Source: Paraburkholderia agricolaris
Lineage (GTDB): Bacteria; Pseudomonadota; Gammaproteobacteria; Burkholderiales; Burkholderiaceae
Assembly: GCF_009455635.1 (NCBI RefSeq)
Contig: NZ_QPER01000002.1
Span: 2,852,001 to 2,916,000, forward strand
DNA: 64,000 nt
Direction: 5' to 3'
Shown: positions 28,360 to 37,415 of the stretch, one piece after another
Layout of the letters: each line of letters opens with the position of its first letter
Numbering within the stretch: the first letter of the stretch is position 1
Made by a program: the position numbers and the translations under genes
Notes under the pieces: model-generated
What the model was told of the DNA's origin: nothing
The model's database searches: none
Seen by the model: the letters and a program-made list of their open reading frames with translations, nothing else

Positions 28360-30366
28360 GTGAGCACACCGCCCTTCGACCCCACGCAGCGCCCCCGCAT
28401 CTGGGCCGTCAGTATCAGCCGGCTGCGCGATCTGTTCTTCGACATCGCCGGGGAATACGTCGAACGCGCCGATCTGCGCATCGTCGCGCGCGGCTTCGAA
28501 GACGCCGTGCACGAGATCGATGCGGTCGGCGCCGGCCGCCCCGACGTCGTGATTGCCGGCGGCTCCAACGGTGCGTATCTGAAGACACGCGTTAGCGTCC
28601 CGGTCGTGCTGATCGGTCCGACGGGTTTCGACGTCATGCACGCGCTCACGCGAGCGCGGCGCGACGGCGCGAAGGTCGCGCTCGTCACGCACGGCGACAC
28701 GCCAGACGAAGTGCGGCGCTTCATTGCCGCGTACGGTATCGACGTGACATTGGCGTCGTATCAATCGGCGCAGGACGCGGAGAGTGTCGTTCTCGATCTG
28801 CGCGACCGCGGCATCGACGCCGTGGTCGGCCCAGGGCTCATCGCCGATCTCGCGGCGAGCGCCGGCATGAGCGCGGTGTTTCTGTACTCACGCGCGTCGA
28901 TACGTGCCGCGTTCGACACCGCACTCGAAGTCGCGCAGGCCACCCGCCGCGAAACGGTGCGCCGTCAGCGGCTCGACAATCTGCTGCAGCATCTGCGCGA
29001 CGGCGTGGTGGCGCTCGACGCGCAAGGGCGCGTCGAAGCGATGAACCGGCGGCTGGCCGACGTGCTGGCCATCGACGCGGCACAGGCTGTGGGCCGTGCG
29101 CTGCTCGACCTCGCGCCCGATCTCGCCGGCAGCTTGCCGGATTCGGACGGCGACGCATTCTGCACGGTGCGCGGCGCGAGTTACGTCGTGCACCGCGGGC
29201 CGCTGGCGAGCAGCAACTCGGCGCCAGGCACCGTGTTGACGTTTCAGGAGTCACGCGCGGTCGAAAAACTCGACCGCACCTTGCGCGCGCGGCAGCGCGT
29301 GCAGCAGTTCAGCGCGCGTTACCAGCTTGCGGATATTGTCGGCGTATCGGATTCCATGGAACGGGTCCGTGCGCTCGTGCAGCGCTATGCCAGATCGGAC
29401 GCCACCGTGCTGATTCTTGGCGAAAGCGGCACCGGCAAAGAGATGGTCGCGCAGAGCATGCATCAGCTCAGCGTGCGGCGCGACTTCGCTTTCGTCGCCA
29501 TCAATTGCGGCGCGTTTCCCGAAGCGTTGCTTGAAAGCGAGTTATTCGGCTATGAGGAAGGCGCGTTCACCGGCGCGCGCAAAGGCGGCAAGGCAGGGTT
29601 GATCGAAGTAGCACACCGCGGCACGCTGTTTCTCGACGAAATCGCCGAAATGCCGTTGTCGTTGCAGAGTCGTCTGCTCCGTGTGCTGCAGGAGCGCGAA
29701 GTCGTGCGGCTCGGCTCGACGGAGCCGACGCGAGTGGACATCCGGGTCGTCGCGGCAACGCATCGCGCGTTGACCGAGAGCATTGAAGCAGGCAGCTTTC
29801 GCGCCGACCTGTACTACCGGCTCAACATTCTGAGCATCGCCCTGCCGCCGCTGCGCGAGCGGCCCAGCGATCTGCTGCCGCTCGCGGTGGAACTGTTGCT
29901 GCAGGCCGCGTCGCGCGAACCGAGGCTGACAGCGCGGCTGCCCGATGCCGGCGCGGCGCGGCGTGTTCTCGCTCATCTAGGCGAGCCGCTGAAGCATTAC
30001 ATGTGGCCGGGCAACGTGCGTGAGTTGCAGAACGTGATCGAACGGATTGCGGTTGAACTGGCCGATATGGACGCAAACGCGGACGCCGACACGAACGCCG
30101 ACACGGATGCGGACTCAAACTCGAACGGCGCAACAAAACCCGTCTTAACGCGCGAAGTACTGCGCACCATCGCGCCTGAAATCTTTGCGCAACCCCACGC
30201 GCGCGCGAAGAAAACCGCGCTGACGTTACGCGAGCGCAGCCGTCATGTGGAAGCGGACGAAATCCGCGCCGCGCTCGCTGCGTGCGACGGCGATCGCGAT
30301 GCGGTTTGCCAGGCCCTCGGCATCAGCAAGACGACGTTATGGCGGAAGTTGAACGCGGCACCGTGA
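28360..30366 (+). CDS. prpR: Propionate catabolism regulator PrpR (sigma-54 activator)
   Basis: 668 residues. The PrpR N-terminal ligand domain (about 10-190, probably binding 2-methylcitrate) is followed by a PAS-like region (about 195-300), the AAA+ domain with Walker A GESGTGKE (about 353) and the sigma-54-contacting GAFTGA (about 401), and a Fis-type HTH at the C-terminus. A low-complexity linker at about 565-590 is rich in Asp/Asn/Ala. It starts at GTG without a clear Shine-Dalgarno sequence. Divergent from prpC, which has a matching -24/-12 promoter. The last 44 bases overlap the convergent AraC gene. Confidence 0.94.
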   Translation: MSTPPFDPTQRPRIWAVSISRLRDLFFDIAGEYVERADLRIVARGFEDAVHEIDAVGAGRPDVVIAGGSNGAYLKTRVSVPVVLIGPTGFDVMHALTRARRDGAKVALVTHGDTPDEVRRFIAAYGIDVTLASYQSAQDAESVVLDLRDRGIDAVVGPGLIADLAASAGMSAVFLYSRASIRAAFDTALEVAQATRRETVRRQRLDNLLQHLRDGVVALDAQGRVEAMNRRLADVLAIDAAQAVGRALLDLAPDLAGSLPDSDGDAFCTVRGASYVVHRGPLASSNSAPGTVLTFQESRAVEKLDRTLRARQRVQQFSARYQLADIVGVSDSMERVRALVQRYARSDATVLILGESGTGKEMVAQSMHQLSVRRDFAFVAINCGAFPEALLESELFGYEEGAFTGARKGGKAGLIEVAHRGTLFLDEIAEMPLSLQSRLLRVLQEREVVRLGSTEPTRVDIRVVAATHRALTESIEAGSFRADLYYRLNILSIALPPLRERPSDLLPLAVELLLQAASREPRLTARLPDAGAARRVLAHLGEPLKHYMWPGNVRELQNVIERIAVELADMDANADADTNADTDADSNSNGATKPVLTREVLRTIAPEIFAQPHARAKKTALTLRERSRHVEADEIRAALAACDGDRDAVCQALGISKTTLWRKLNAAP

Positions 30367-30721
30367 CCTGACCCGTGCCGCCCTGTTTCACCGCATTCGC
30401 CCCGGCGCGCGCGATGAACATGCTGGGCGTCATTCCGCAGCATCGTTTGAAATGCCGGCCGAAGTGGCTTTGATCGAAAAACCCCACCTCAGTCGCCACC
30501 ACCGATCCCGGCACCCCCTCGAGCAACAAAGTCTGCGCCCTCTGAATCCGCAACCCGCACAGATAGCGATACGGCGAAGAGCCGTACTGCTGACGAAACA
30601 CCGTCGCGAAGCGCGACACACTGAGCGCGGACAGCGCGGCGAGTTGCGCGAGCGTCACCGGTTCGTCGAAATGGTCTTCGATAAACGCGCGGGCAGCATT
30701 GAGGCTGATGGACTGTTTCAT
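30323..30721 (-). CDS. Minimal AraC-family regulator (DNA-binding domain only)
   Basis: 132 residues consisting of just the double helix-turn-helix (MKQSISLNAARAFIEDHFDEP... to GRHFKRCCGMTPSMF) plus a ~28-residue tail read antisense to the end of prpR. With no sensing domain it resembles SoxS/MarA-size regulators, whose activity is set by their amount. Its ATG overlaps the stop of the upstream oxidase gene by four bases, so it is the last gene of the catabolic operon and may autoregulate it. Confidence 0.85.
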   Translation of the reverse strand: MKQSISLNAARAFIEDHFDEPVTLAQLAALSALSVSRFATVFRQQYGSSPYRYLCGLRIQRAQTLLLEGVPGSVVATEVGFFDQSHFGRHFKRCCGMTPSMFIARAGANAVKQGGTGQVTVPRSTSAITSSC

Positions 30722-31887
30722 GACGTCGCGATGCTCGGGCGGAGCGCGGTTTCTTTCGCGAACCGGGTGACGGAAAACACGTCGAGTGGAATAGGCGTGC
30801 TACCCGTATCGACAAGTTCGGCCAGCGTCTCGCCAACACCCGGACCGATCTGGAAGCCAGAGCCGCAAAAACCGAACGCGTAGTAAAGACCGTCGACCTT
30901 GCTGCTCGGACCGATTACCGGCTCGCCGTCGGGCAGATAGCTTTCCACGCCGCTCCACACGCGAATCACATGCAGCGGGGCCATTGCCGGCACGAGCCGC
31001 CGCAACTGCGCGACTTGCCGCACGGTATTGCGCGGCAGGACCGAGGCGCGGCACGTCACGGCATCTGCAGGCCCTCCCGGACCGCCGCCGACAATAATGT
31101 TGCCGCGCGGAATCTGGCGGAAATAGATGCTCTCTTCCTTGATCGAGGTGAACACCCCCATCGACGACTTGAACACATAGGGCACCGGCTCGGTCACCGC
31201 CATCTGCGGCCCACTCGCGACGAGCGGAACGGGTTCGCCGAACTGTTCGGTGAGACGGCTCGCCCACGCGCCCGCACAGATCACGAGTTGCGCGGCCCAA
31301 TACACGTCGCCGCGTGCGCTCTCCACGCGAAACCGCTCGCCGTCTTTTTCGACCCGCACGATCTCGCTGTTCTCGATCACCCGAGCGCCGAGCCGCGCGG
31401 CTGCACGGCCAAACGCAGGCGCGGCGAGACGCGGATTGGCGTGGCCGTCGAGTGGTGAAATCGATGCCGCCAGCACCTCGCGGCCGAGAAATGGAAAGCG
31501 GCGAAACATGGCGTCGCCGTGCAGCACGGTGAGGTCGAGACCATGGGCGCGGGCGTCGAGCGCATATTGATCGAAATTCTCCACGTCCTTCTGGTGATAG
31601 CACACGCGCGTGTGGCCTACCGCCAGAAACTCGATGTCCTCGCCCAGCATTTCCTTCGAACGTTGCCAGGTACGCAGCGCGCGGTTCGCCATCTCGAGTT
31701 GCGGCAACGCGCGGCCCTGCCGGCGAATGCCGCCGAAGTTCACGCCGCTCGCCTGCTGTCCCGTGAGTCCACGTTCGAGCAGGATCACCGAACGGTTGCG
31801 CTGACGCAGAAAGAAGGCCGTGGTCGTGCCCATGATGCCGCCGCCGATCACGATGACATCGGCTTCGTTAGTTGTTGCCGCGCTCAT
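30718..31887 (-). CDS. FAD-dependent amino-acid/opine dehydrogenase, beta (DAO-type) subunit
   Basis: 389 residues. ADVIVIGGGIMGTTTAFFLRQ binds FAD at the N-terminus. ANPRLAAPAFGRAAARLGARV and GVESYLPDGEPVIGP match HcnC/opine-oxidase B/sarcosine-oxidase-beta-like proteins. The frame runs 141 bases further up, but MSAATTNEADVIVIGGG at 31887 is the family start and overlaps the previous stop by four bases. With the two following upstream genes it forms a three-subunit dehydrogenase, probably inner-membrane-associated, passing electrons to the respiratory chain. Substrate unknown: candidates are a D-amino acid, an opine, hydroxyproline or glycine. Confidence 0.9.
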   Translation of the reverse strand: MSAATTNEADVIVIGGGIMGTTTAFFLRQRNRSVILLERGLTGQQASGVNFGGIRRQGRALPQLEMANRALRTWQRSKEMLGEDIEFLAVGHTRVCYHQKDVENFDQYALDARAHGLDLTVLHGDAMFRRFPFLGREVLAASISPLDGHANPRLAAPAFGRAAARLGARVIENSEIVRVEKDGERFRVESARGDVYWAAQLVICAGAWASRLTEQFGEPVPLVASGPQMAVTEPVPYVFKSSMGVFTSIKEESIYFRQIPRGNIIVGGGPGGPADAVTCRASVLPRNTVRQVAQLRRLVPAMAPLHVIRVWSGVESYLPDGEPVIGPSSKVDGLYYAFGFCGSGFQIGPGVGETLAELVDTGSTPIPLDVFSVTRFAKETALRPSIATS

Positions 31888-33254
31888 TCGCCCACCTCTT
31901 CGGCAAGCGCCACCGGCAGTGGTTTGACGGGTGCCTGACCCCGCAGCCGTCCCACCGAGGACAAGGGCACCGCAGCCGCCGCCGCGATGATTTCCGCGCC
32001 CGCGTGGCCGCAGTAACGCCCTTGACAACGCCCCATGCCGACGCGCGAAAAGGCCTTCGCACGATTGGCTTCCTGCGCGCCAGTCGCATGCACGACGCGG
32101 CGCAGTTCGCCGGCTGTGATTGCTTCGCAGCGGCAGACGATCGTTTCATCCGGCAAAGACGCGGCGAATTTCGCCGGCCATGGAAAGGCTTCCCGCAGGC
32201 CCGCCGCAAAGCGGGTGAAACGCGCGAGTTCGGCGCGCAACGGCTCGACGCCTTCGACCCGCATGCCGTGATCGCGCAACGCCGCCAAAGCCGCGAGGCG
32301 GCCCGAGCGCTCGGCGGCGTCCGCGCCGCGCACCCTTGCACCGTCGCCGGCCAGATAGATACCTTTGACGCTGCTGCGGCCGTCTTCGTCGATTTGCGGG
32401 AGCCACTGCCGCGCGTTGTCGTCGAACACAAAGCGGCACCCCGCCAGGTCCGCAAGCTGTGTCTCCGGACGCAGGTGATAACCGAGCGCGACCGCATCGC
32501 ACGCGAACTCGAGTGGCTTGCCGCCAGGCAATGCAACCATAACGCCGCTCACGCCGTCTTGCGCCGACCCTTTGATTTCCACCGGCTGCACGCCGCGATA
32601 AACCGGTACCTGCGCGTTTGCCAGCACACGCGTCAGTGCAATGCCCTTCCTGAGCGCGGCCGGAATCGCCAGCAAACGCGGCAGCGCGGCCACCCGCTGC
32701 ATGAAGGTCGACGTATCGAGCACCGCCGCCACCTGCGCGCCCGCCTTGACGTATTGCGCGGCAACCAGATACAGCAGCGGACCGCTGCCCATCATCACGA
32801 TGCGCGAACCGATCGCACAGCCCTGCGACTTCAGTGCAACCTGCGCGCCGCCGAGGCTATACGTGCCGGCCTGGTGCCAGCCCTTGACCGGCATCAGCCG
32901 GTCCGTCGCGCCGCTGCAAACGATCAGCGAATCGAAGCCAAGCGTCTGGTAGCGCGTGCCGCTCGCCAGATGCACGGCGCTCGGCGAGATATTCCAGACC
33001 AGCGTCTCCGGCAGATAATCGATCTTGTGCTTCAGCGCATCGAAGCTCTGATGCAACGAAGCGGCGCGCTCGGCCTCCGTGCCGTACAACGTCTCGTAGC
33101 TGCGCAAAAACCCTTCCGGTTGACGCCGATAAATCTGGCCGCCGTCACGCCGGCCTTCATCGATGAGCGTCGGCCGCAGTCCCGCCTCGACCAGCGCCTG
33201 CGCGGCGCGCACGCCCGCCGGCCCGGCGCCGACGATCACTACACGCGGGGCCAT
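31884..33254 (-). CDS. FAD/NAD(P)-type dehydrogenase alpha subunit with BFD-like [2Fe-2S] domain
   Basis: 456 residues, HcnB/opine-oxidase A/D-hydroxyproline-dehydrogenase alpha type. MAPRVVIVGAGPAGVRAAQALVEAG binds the first nucleotide, and SRIVMMGSGPLLYLVAAQ the second. The C-terminus has a BFD-like cluster domain with IVCRCEAIT and GRCQGRYCG Cys. The open frame extends 228 bases further, but this ATG lies just inside the ferredoxin-subunit gene (16-base overlap) and matches the family start. Confidence 0.9.
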   Translation of the reverse strand: MAPRVVIVGAGPAGVRAAQALVEAGLRPTLIDEGRRDGGQIYRRQPEGFLRSYETLYGTEAERAASLHQSFDALKHKIDYLPETLVWNISPSAVHLASGTRYQTLGFDSLIVCSGATDRLMPVKGWHQAGTYSLGGAQVALKSQGCAIGSRIVMMGSGPLLYLVAAQYVKAGAQVAAVLDTSTFMQRVAALPRLLAIPAALRKGIALTRVLANAQVPVYRGVQPVEIKGSAQDGVSGVMVALPGGKPLEFACDAVALGYHLRPETQLADLAGCRFVFDDNARQWLPQIDEDGRSSVKGIYLAGDGARVRGADAAERSGRLAALAALRDHGMRVEGVEPLRAELARFTRFAAGLREAFPWPAKFAASLPDETIVCRCEAITAGELRRVVHATGAQEANRAKAFSRVGMGRCQGRYCGHAGAEIIAAAAAVPLSSVGRLRGQAPVKPLPVALAEEVGE

Positions 33255-33553
33255 ACACCCTCCCCGGCTTCGGCCAGTTTCGTCACGATCGCCATGCCAG
33301 GCGCCGCGGGTGTGCTGCACGCCCGTACGCGGTCGCCTTGCGCCGTCCAGACCCAGCAGTCCTGGCACGCGCCCATCAAACAGAAACCGGCACGGCGGCC
33401 GTCGCCGAATTCGGAGTCGCGCAAGGTGCTCACGCCAGTCAGCAAGGCGACCATCAACGTATCGCCTTCGGCGGCCTCGCAAGCGACACCGTCCACGGTA
33501 ATCCGAAAGGTCTTGCGGCCCGTCTCCGCGAGCCGCACAAATCGTCCGCTCAT
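33239..33553 (-). CDS. [2Fe-2S] ferredoxin-like small subunit (gamma)
   Basis: 104 residues. A ferredoxin fold of the HcnA/soxA-N type: TFRITVDGVACEAAEGDTLMVALL, then clustered Cys in AGFCLMGACQDCWVW and a fourth in VRACSTP. ATG at 33553 overlaps the end of the ABC ATPase gene by four bases. Small subunit of the three-component dehydrogenase. A longer reading of this frame is shadow of the ATPase gene. Confidence 0.9.
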   Translation of the reverse strand: MSGRFVRLAETGRKTFRITVDGVACEAAEGDTLMVALLTGVSTLRDSEFGDGRRAGFCLMGACQDCWVWTAQGDRVRACSTPAAPGMAIVTKLAEAGEGVWPRV

Positions 33554-35403
33554 GCCGGGGTCGCCTCCACGGTCTGCAAGCGGTTCAGTTCTGCCGCCGG
33601 ATGATGACAAAGAATCTCCGCGCCCGAAGGCAGTTTCTTCAGCGACGGCGGCGTGACATTGCACATCCCGTCGATGCGTACCGGGCAGCGCGCGCGGAAC
33701 GAGCACAACTCGGGGACATTGGCGCTCTCGCCCATCGGCGGCAACGCGGCACAACCGACCGCGCGTCGTGCATCGAGCCAGCCCGGTTTCAGCGCGGGCA
33801 CCGAATCGACCAGCAAGCCCGTGTAGGGGTGATACGGCGGCGCCGCGAGCACGTCGCGCTGCCCGGCTTCCACGCGATGCCCTGCGTACAGCACGATCAC
33901 TTCGTCGCAAACCGCGCGCACCGTCGAGATGTCGTGGCTGATGAACATGTACGACACGCCGAGTTCGCGGCGCAATTCGGCCAGCAGGTCAAGAATCGCC
34001 GCGCCGACCACCGTATCGAGTGCGGACGTCACTTCATCGCAGAGGATCAGTGCGGGATCGGCGGCAAGCGCGCGCGCCAGATTCACGCGCTGCTTCTGGC
34101 CACCGGACAGTCCGGCAGGCGTGCGCGTGGCAAGCGAGGCGGGCAGCTTCACCAGGTCGAGCAATTCCAGTATGCGTTTTTTTGCGGCCGACCCCCGCAG
34201 ATGGTGATAGAACGCGAGCGGGCGGCCCAGAATGTCGGCGATCGAATGGCTCGGATTCAGCGCGGTGTCGGCGTTCTGGAACACGATCTGGATCTGCCGG
34301 TACTGCTCCGGCGTGCGGCGCGATAGTTGTGCGGGTAGCAGCGTGCCGTTGAAAAACACTTCACCGCGTGCGCGGTCGACCAACCCTGCTACCACCCGCG
34401 CAAGCGTCGTCTTGCCGGAACCAGATTCGCCGATCACGCCGAGCGTGCTGCCGCGCGGGATCGACAGGCTGACGTCGTCGAGCACGCGCACAGCCGGCGC
34501 ACCAAACCGGTCGATGCTTCCGTAGCCCGCCGCGAGCCCGCGGATTTCGAGCAGCGGCGGGATATGCTTGCCGTTTTGCGGCGTTGCCAGCTCCACTTCA
34601 GGACGCCGCGTGGCGGCGAGCAATTGACGCGTGTACGCATCCACGGGTGCGTCAAGCACTTGCGCGACCGCGCCGTTCTCCTTCACCGCGCCGCCATTCA
34701 GCACGACAATGCGGTCCGCCATCTGCGCGACCACCGCCAGATCATGCGACACGTACACCGCCGTTGTGCCGAGTTCACGAATCACTTTCTTGAAAGCCGC
34801 GAGCACCTCGATCTGTGTGGTGACGTCGAGCGCGGTGGTCGGCTCGTCGAACACGACGACAGCCGGATCGGTGATCAACGCCATTGCGGCCATCAAGCGC
34901 TGCAACTGGCCGCCGGATACCTGGTGCGGATAACGCTCGCCGATCGTCTCCGGCGCCGGCAGCGCAAGCGCGCGAAACAGTTCGATCGCTTTCGCGCGCG
35001 CTGCTTCGGCGGACATCACGTGATGCAGCAGGGCCGGCTCGGTGACCTGATCCATGATCGTGCGCGACGGATTGAAACCCGCCGACGCACTCTGCGCGAC
35101 ATACGCCACGGTTCGCGCCCGCAGTCCACGACGGCCTTTGGCATCGAGCGACAGCACCTCCACGTCGCCTACGCGTACCGAGCCGCCGCTGATCGAACAT
35201 CCCGCCCGCGCATAGCCGAGCAGCGATAGCGCGATCGTCGTCTTGCCCGAACCGGACTCGCCGATCAGCGCCAGCACCTCACCCTTTTTCACCGAAAAAC
35301 TGACACCCTTGACGATCTCGGTCACAGGCCCAGGCGCCGCGCCCGCGACGACCCGCAGTCCCCTTACTTCAATCATGTCCCGCTCGGCCAGCTCAGCCAT
35401 CAC
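33550..35403 (-). CDS. Fused dipeptide/opine ABC transporter ATPase (DppD-DppF type)
   Basis: 617 residues with two complete ATPase domains. Each has Walker A GESGSGKT, an ABC signature (SGGQLQRL; LSGGQKQRV) and Walker B (VVFDEPTT; LILCDEVTS). The first half is DppD-like and the second DppF-like, ending with the ARCPVRIDGMC Cys-rich tail of peptide/nickel transporters. Energises the permeases encoded just upstream. Start codons of neighbouring genes overlap on both sides. Confidence 0.94.
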   Translation of the reverse strand: MMAELAERDMIEVRGLRVVAGAAPGPVTEIVKGVSFSVKKGEVLALIGESGSGKTTIALSLLGYARAGCSISGGSVRVGDVEVLSLDAKGRRGLRARTVAYVAQSASAGFNPSRTIMDQVTEPALLHHVMSAEAARAKAIELFRALALPAPETIGERYPHQVSGGQLQRLMAAMALITDPAVVVFDEPTTALDVTTQIEVLAAFKKVIRELGTTAVYVSHDLAVVAQMADRIVVLNGGAVKENGAVAQVLDAPVDAYTRQLLAATRRPEVELATPQNGKHIPPLLEIRGLAAGYGSIDRFGAPAVRVLDDVSLSIPRGSTLGVIGESGSGKTTLARVVAGLVDRARGEVFFNGTLLPAQLSRRTPEQYRQIQIVFQNADTALNPSHSIADILGRPLAFYHHLRGSAAKKRILELLDLVKLPASLATRTPAGLSGGQKQRVNLARALAADPALILCDEVTSALDTVVGAAILDLLAELRRELGVSYMFISHDISTVRAVCDEVIVLYAGHRVEAGQRDVLAAPPYHPYTGLLVDSVPALKPGWLDARRAVGCAALPPMGESANVPELCSFRARCPVRIDGMCNVTPPSLKKLPSGAEILCHHPAAELNRLQTVEATPA

Positions 35404-36356
35404 GCACCTCCATGGCTACGGCCGCGACGCCGCAGGTTGTCGATCAGCAGATTCATGCCGATGGTCAGCGTCGCAATGGCGACCGCCGGCATCAATACGG
35501 CCGGTGCGCCCTCGGACAAACCGCCGATGTTCTCGCGCACGAGCGACCCCCAATCGGCATTCGGCGGCTGCACACCCAGGCCGAGAAAACTCAGTCCGCT
35601 CAGCAGCAGCACGATGAACACGAAGCGCAAACCGAAATCGGTGAGCATCGGATAGATCATGTTCGGCAGCACTTCCACCCGCGCGATATAGAAGATGCCT
35701 TCGCCGCGCGCTCTCGCCACCTGAACGTATTCGAGACCCATCAGGTTCACCGCGAGCGAGCGCGAAATGCGGAATGCACCGGGGATATAGGCCAGCGCGG
35801 CAACGGTCGTCAGCATCGTGATCGACGAGCCGAACGCGGCGATCACGACGAGCGCGAGCACCTTGCTCGGAATCGAAATCAGCGCGTCGAACAGGCGGCT
35901 CAGGATTTCGTCGACCCAGCGCCCCGATACCGCGGCAAGCAAACCGAAGAACGTGCCGATCACACTCGCGAGTATCGCCGCGGCCAGCGCGAGGCCGACC
36001 GTATAGCGCGCACCATAGAGAATCCGGCTCAGCATGTCACGGCCAAGATAGTCGGTGCCGAGCGGATACGCCGCGCTATAGCTGCCGAAAATCTCCGTCG
36101 ACGTCAGCGCGCCGCCCTTATACGGCGCGACCAGTGGTCCGATAAACGCGACGATCAGCCAGAACGCCACCATCACGAGGCCAATCAGGCCGAGCACGGA
36201 GAAGCGGTGCACCAGCCGTTTGAACACACCCTGCTTCAGTGCCGCCGCTTCGACAACCGGCGGCTCGGCCGTGGGCTCGTCGGCGCCGACGTCGTACAGC
36301 TCTGTGCCCGCATGAGGAATATGAGGAACGTGGGGATTGGTAGGTTGGCTCATCAT
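35400..36356 (-). CDS. ABC transporter permease (DppC type)
   Basis: 318 residues with about six membrane helices and the EAA-like loop ALAYIPGAFRISRSLAVNLMGLEYVQVARARG typical of peptide permeases. A ~50-residue N-terminal cytoplasmic extension (Pro/His-rich, PHVPHIPHAG) precedes helix 1. The open frame starts 375 bases earlier, inside DppB; ATG 36356 is the sensible start and overlaps dppB by four bases. Confidence 0.92.
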   Translation of the reverse strand: MMSQPTNPHVPHIPHAGTELYDVGADEPTAEPPVVEAAALKQGVFKRLVHRFSVLGLIGLVMVAFWLIVAFIGPLVAPYKGGALTSTEIFGSYSAAYPLGTDYLGRDMLSRILYGARYTVGLALAAAILASVIGTFFGLLAAVSGRWVDEILSRLFDALISIPSKVLALVVIAAFGSSITMLTTVAALAYIPGAFRISRSLAVNLMGLEYVQVARARGEGIFYIARVEVLPNMIYPMLTDFGLRFVFIVLLLSGLSFLGLGVQPPNADWGSLVRENIGGLSEGAPAVLMPAVAIATLTIGMNLLIDNLRRRGRSHGGA

Positions 36357-37306
36357 CGACGCAGCCTCGGATTGGATACGATTTGACACAGGTCGGCGAT
36401 CAGCACCAACGCGAGATACGCCGCGCAGAACACCATCACGCAGCCCTGCACGAGTGGCATGTCGCGATTGGTGACGGCATCTACCATCAGGCTCGCGAGG
36501 CCGGGATAGTTGAAGATCGACTCCACGATCACCACGCCGCCGAACAGATAAGACAGGCTCAACGCCACTGCATTGGCAATCGGCCCGATGGTGTTGGGCA
36601 ACACATGCCGCAGCACCACGCGCGCGGGTGACGCGCCCTTGAGAATCGCCATTTCCACGTACGACGAATTCAACTGATCGAGCACCGCGGCGCGCGTCAT
36701 CCGTGACATCTGCGCGACGATCACGCAGCACAGGGTCATCACCGGCATCGCGTAGATGCGCAGCAGCGCGCCAAACGAATGCACCTCCGAGAGATACGAC
36801 AGCGCGGGCAGCCAGCGCAGCTTGACGGCGAAGATCAATACGGCAATCGTGGCGATCAGAAATTCCGGCACAGCCACCGTCGAGAGCGTGAGCACGTTGA
36901 GCGTGCGGTCGAGCAGCGAGCCGCGAAACATCGCCGACGAAATACCGATCACCAGCGCGAGCGGCACCGAGACCAGCGCCGTCAAACCGGCCAGCACCAG
37001 CGAATTCGGCAGGCGCGTGGCGATCAGCTCACTGACCGGCAGATTGTTCGACAGCGAGGTGCCGAAGTTGCCGCTGACCACATGAATGAGCCACTCGAAG
37101 TAGCGTTGCAGCGCCGGCTGATCGAGACCGAACTGATGCCGCAAGGCCGCGACGGCTTCCGGGGTCGCCGCCTGGCCGAGCGCCTGCTGGGCGGCATCGC
37201 CGGGAAGCAGCCCGGTAATGGCGAACACGACCGCCGAAACCAGCAGCAGCGTAAGCAGTGCGAGGCCAAGGCGCGCGGCAATGAGTCGTTGCGCGTGTGC
37301 TTTCAT
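36353..37306 (-). CDS. ABC transporter permease (DppB type)
   Basis: 317 residues, six helices, with the DppB signature LRHQFGLDQPALQRYFEWLIHVVSGNFGTSL and loop YVEMAILKGASPARVVLRHVLPNTIGP. Forms the channel with the DppC protein. Follows the binding-protein gene after a 110-base gap that contains a short hairpin (37341-37358). Confidence 0.94.
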   Translation of the reverse strand: MKAHAQRLIAARLGLALLTLLLVSAVVFAITGLLPGDAAQQALGQAATPEAVAALRHQFGLDQPALQRYFEWLIHVVSGNFGTSLSNNLPVSELIATRLPNSLVLAGLTALVSVPLALVIGISSAMFRGSLLDRTLNVLTLSTVAVPEFLIATIAVLIFAVKLRWLPALSYLSEVHSFGALLRIYAMPVMTLCCVIVAQMSRMTRAAVLDQLNSSYVEMAILKGASPARVVLRHVLPNTIGPIANAVALSLSYLFGGVVIVESIFNYPGLASLMVDAVTNRDMPLVQGCVMVFCAAYLALVLIADLCQIVSNPRLRR

Positions 37307-37340
37307 CGAAAGTCGCCTCCTATCCGAGGTTGAAGCCGCA

Positions 37341-37358
37341 CGCCGCGGGAAAGCGGCG
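37341..37358. other. Short GC hairpin between binding-protein and permease genes
   Basis: CGCCGC-GGGAAA-GCGGCG, 6-bp arms and a 6-base loop, without T-tract. Hairpins here often stabilise the binding-protein message so that it is made in excess. Confidence 0.3.
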
Positions 37359-37415
37359 CACGTATTGCCTGTGTTGCCGGGTGTGACTTGTTACGGCCAA
37401 CCGGACGGACCCGCT

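Noticed and set aside
31872..33656. 594-codon open frame antisense to the dehydrogenase subunits
   Set aside because: Covers three overlapping real genes and has no protein-like motif.
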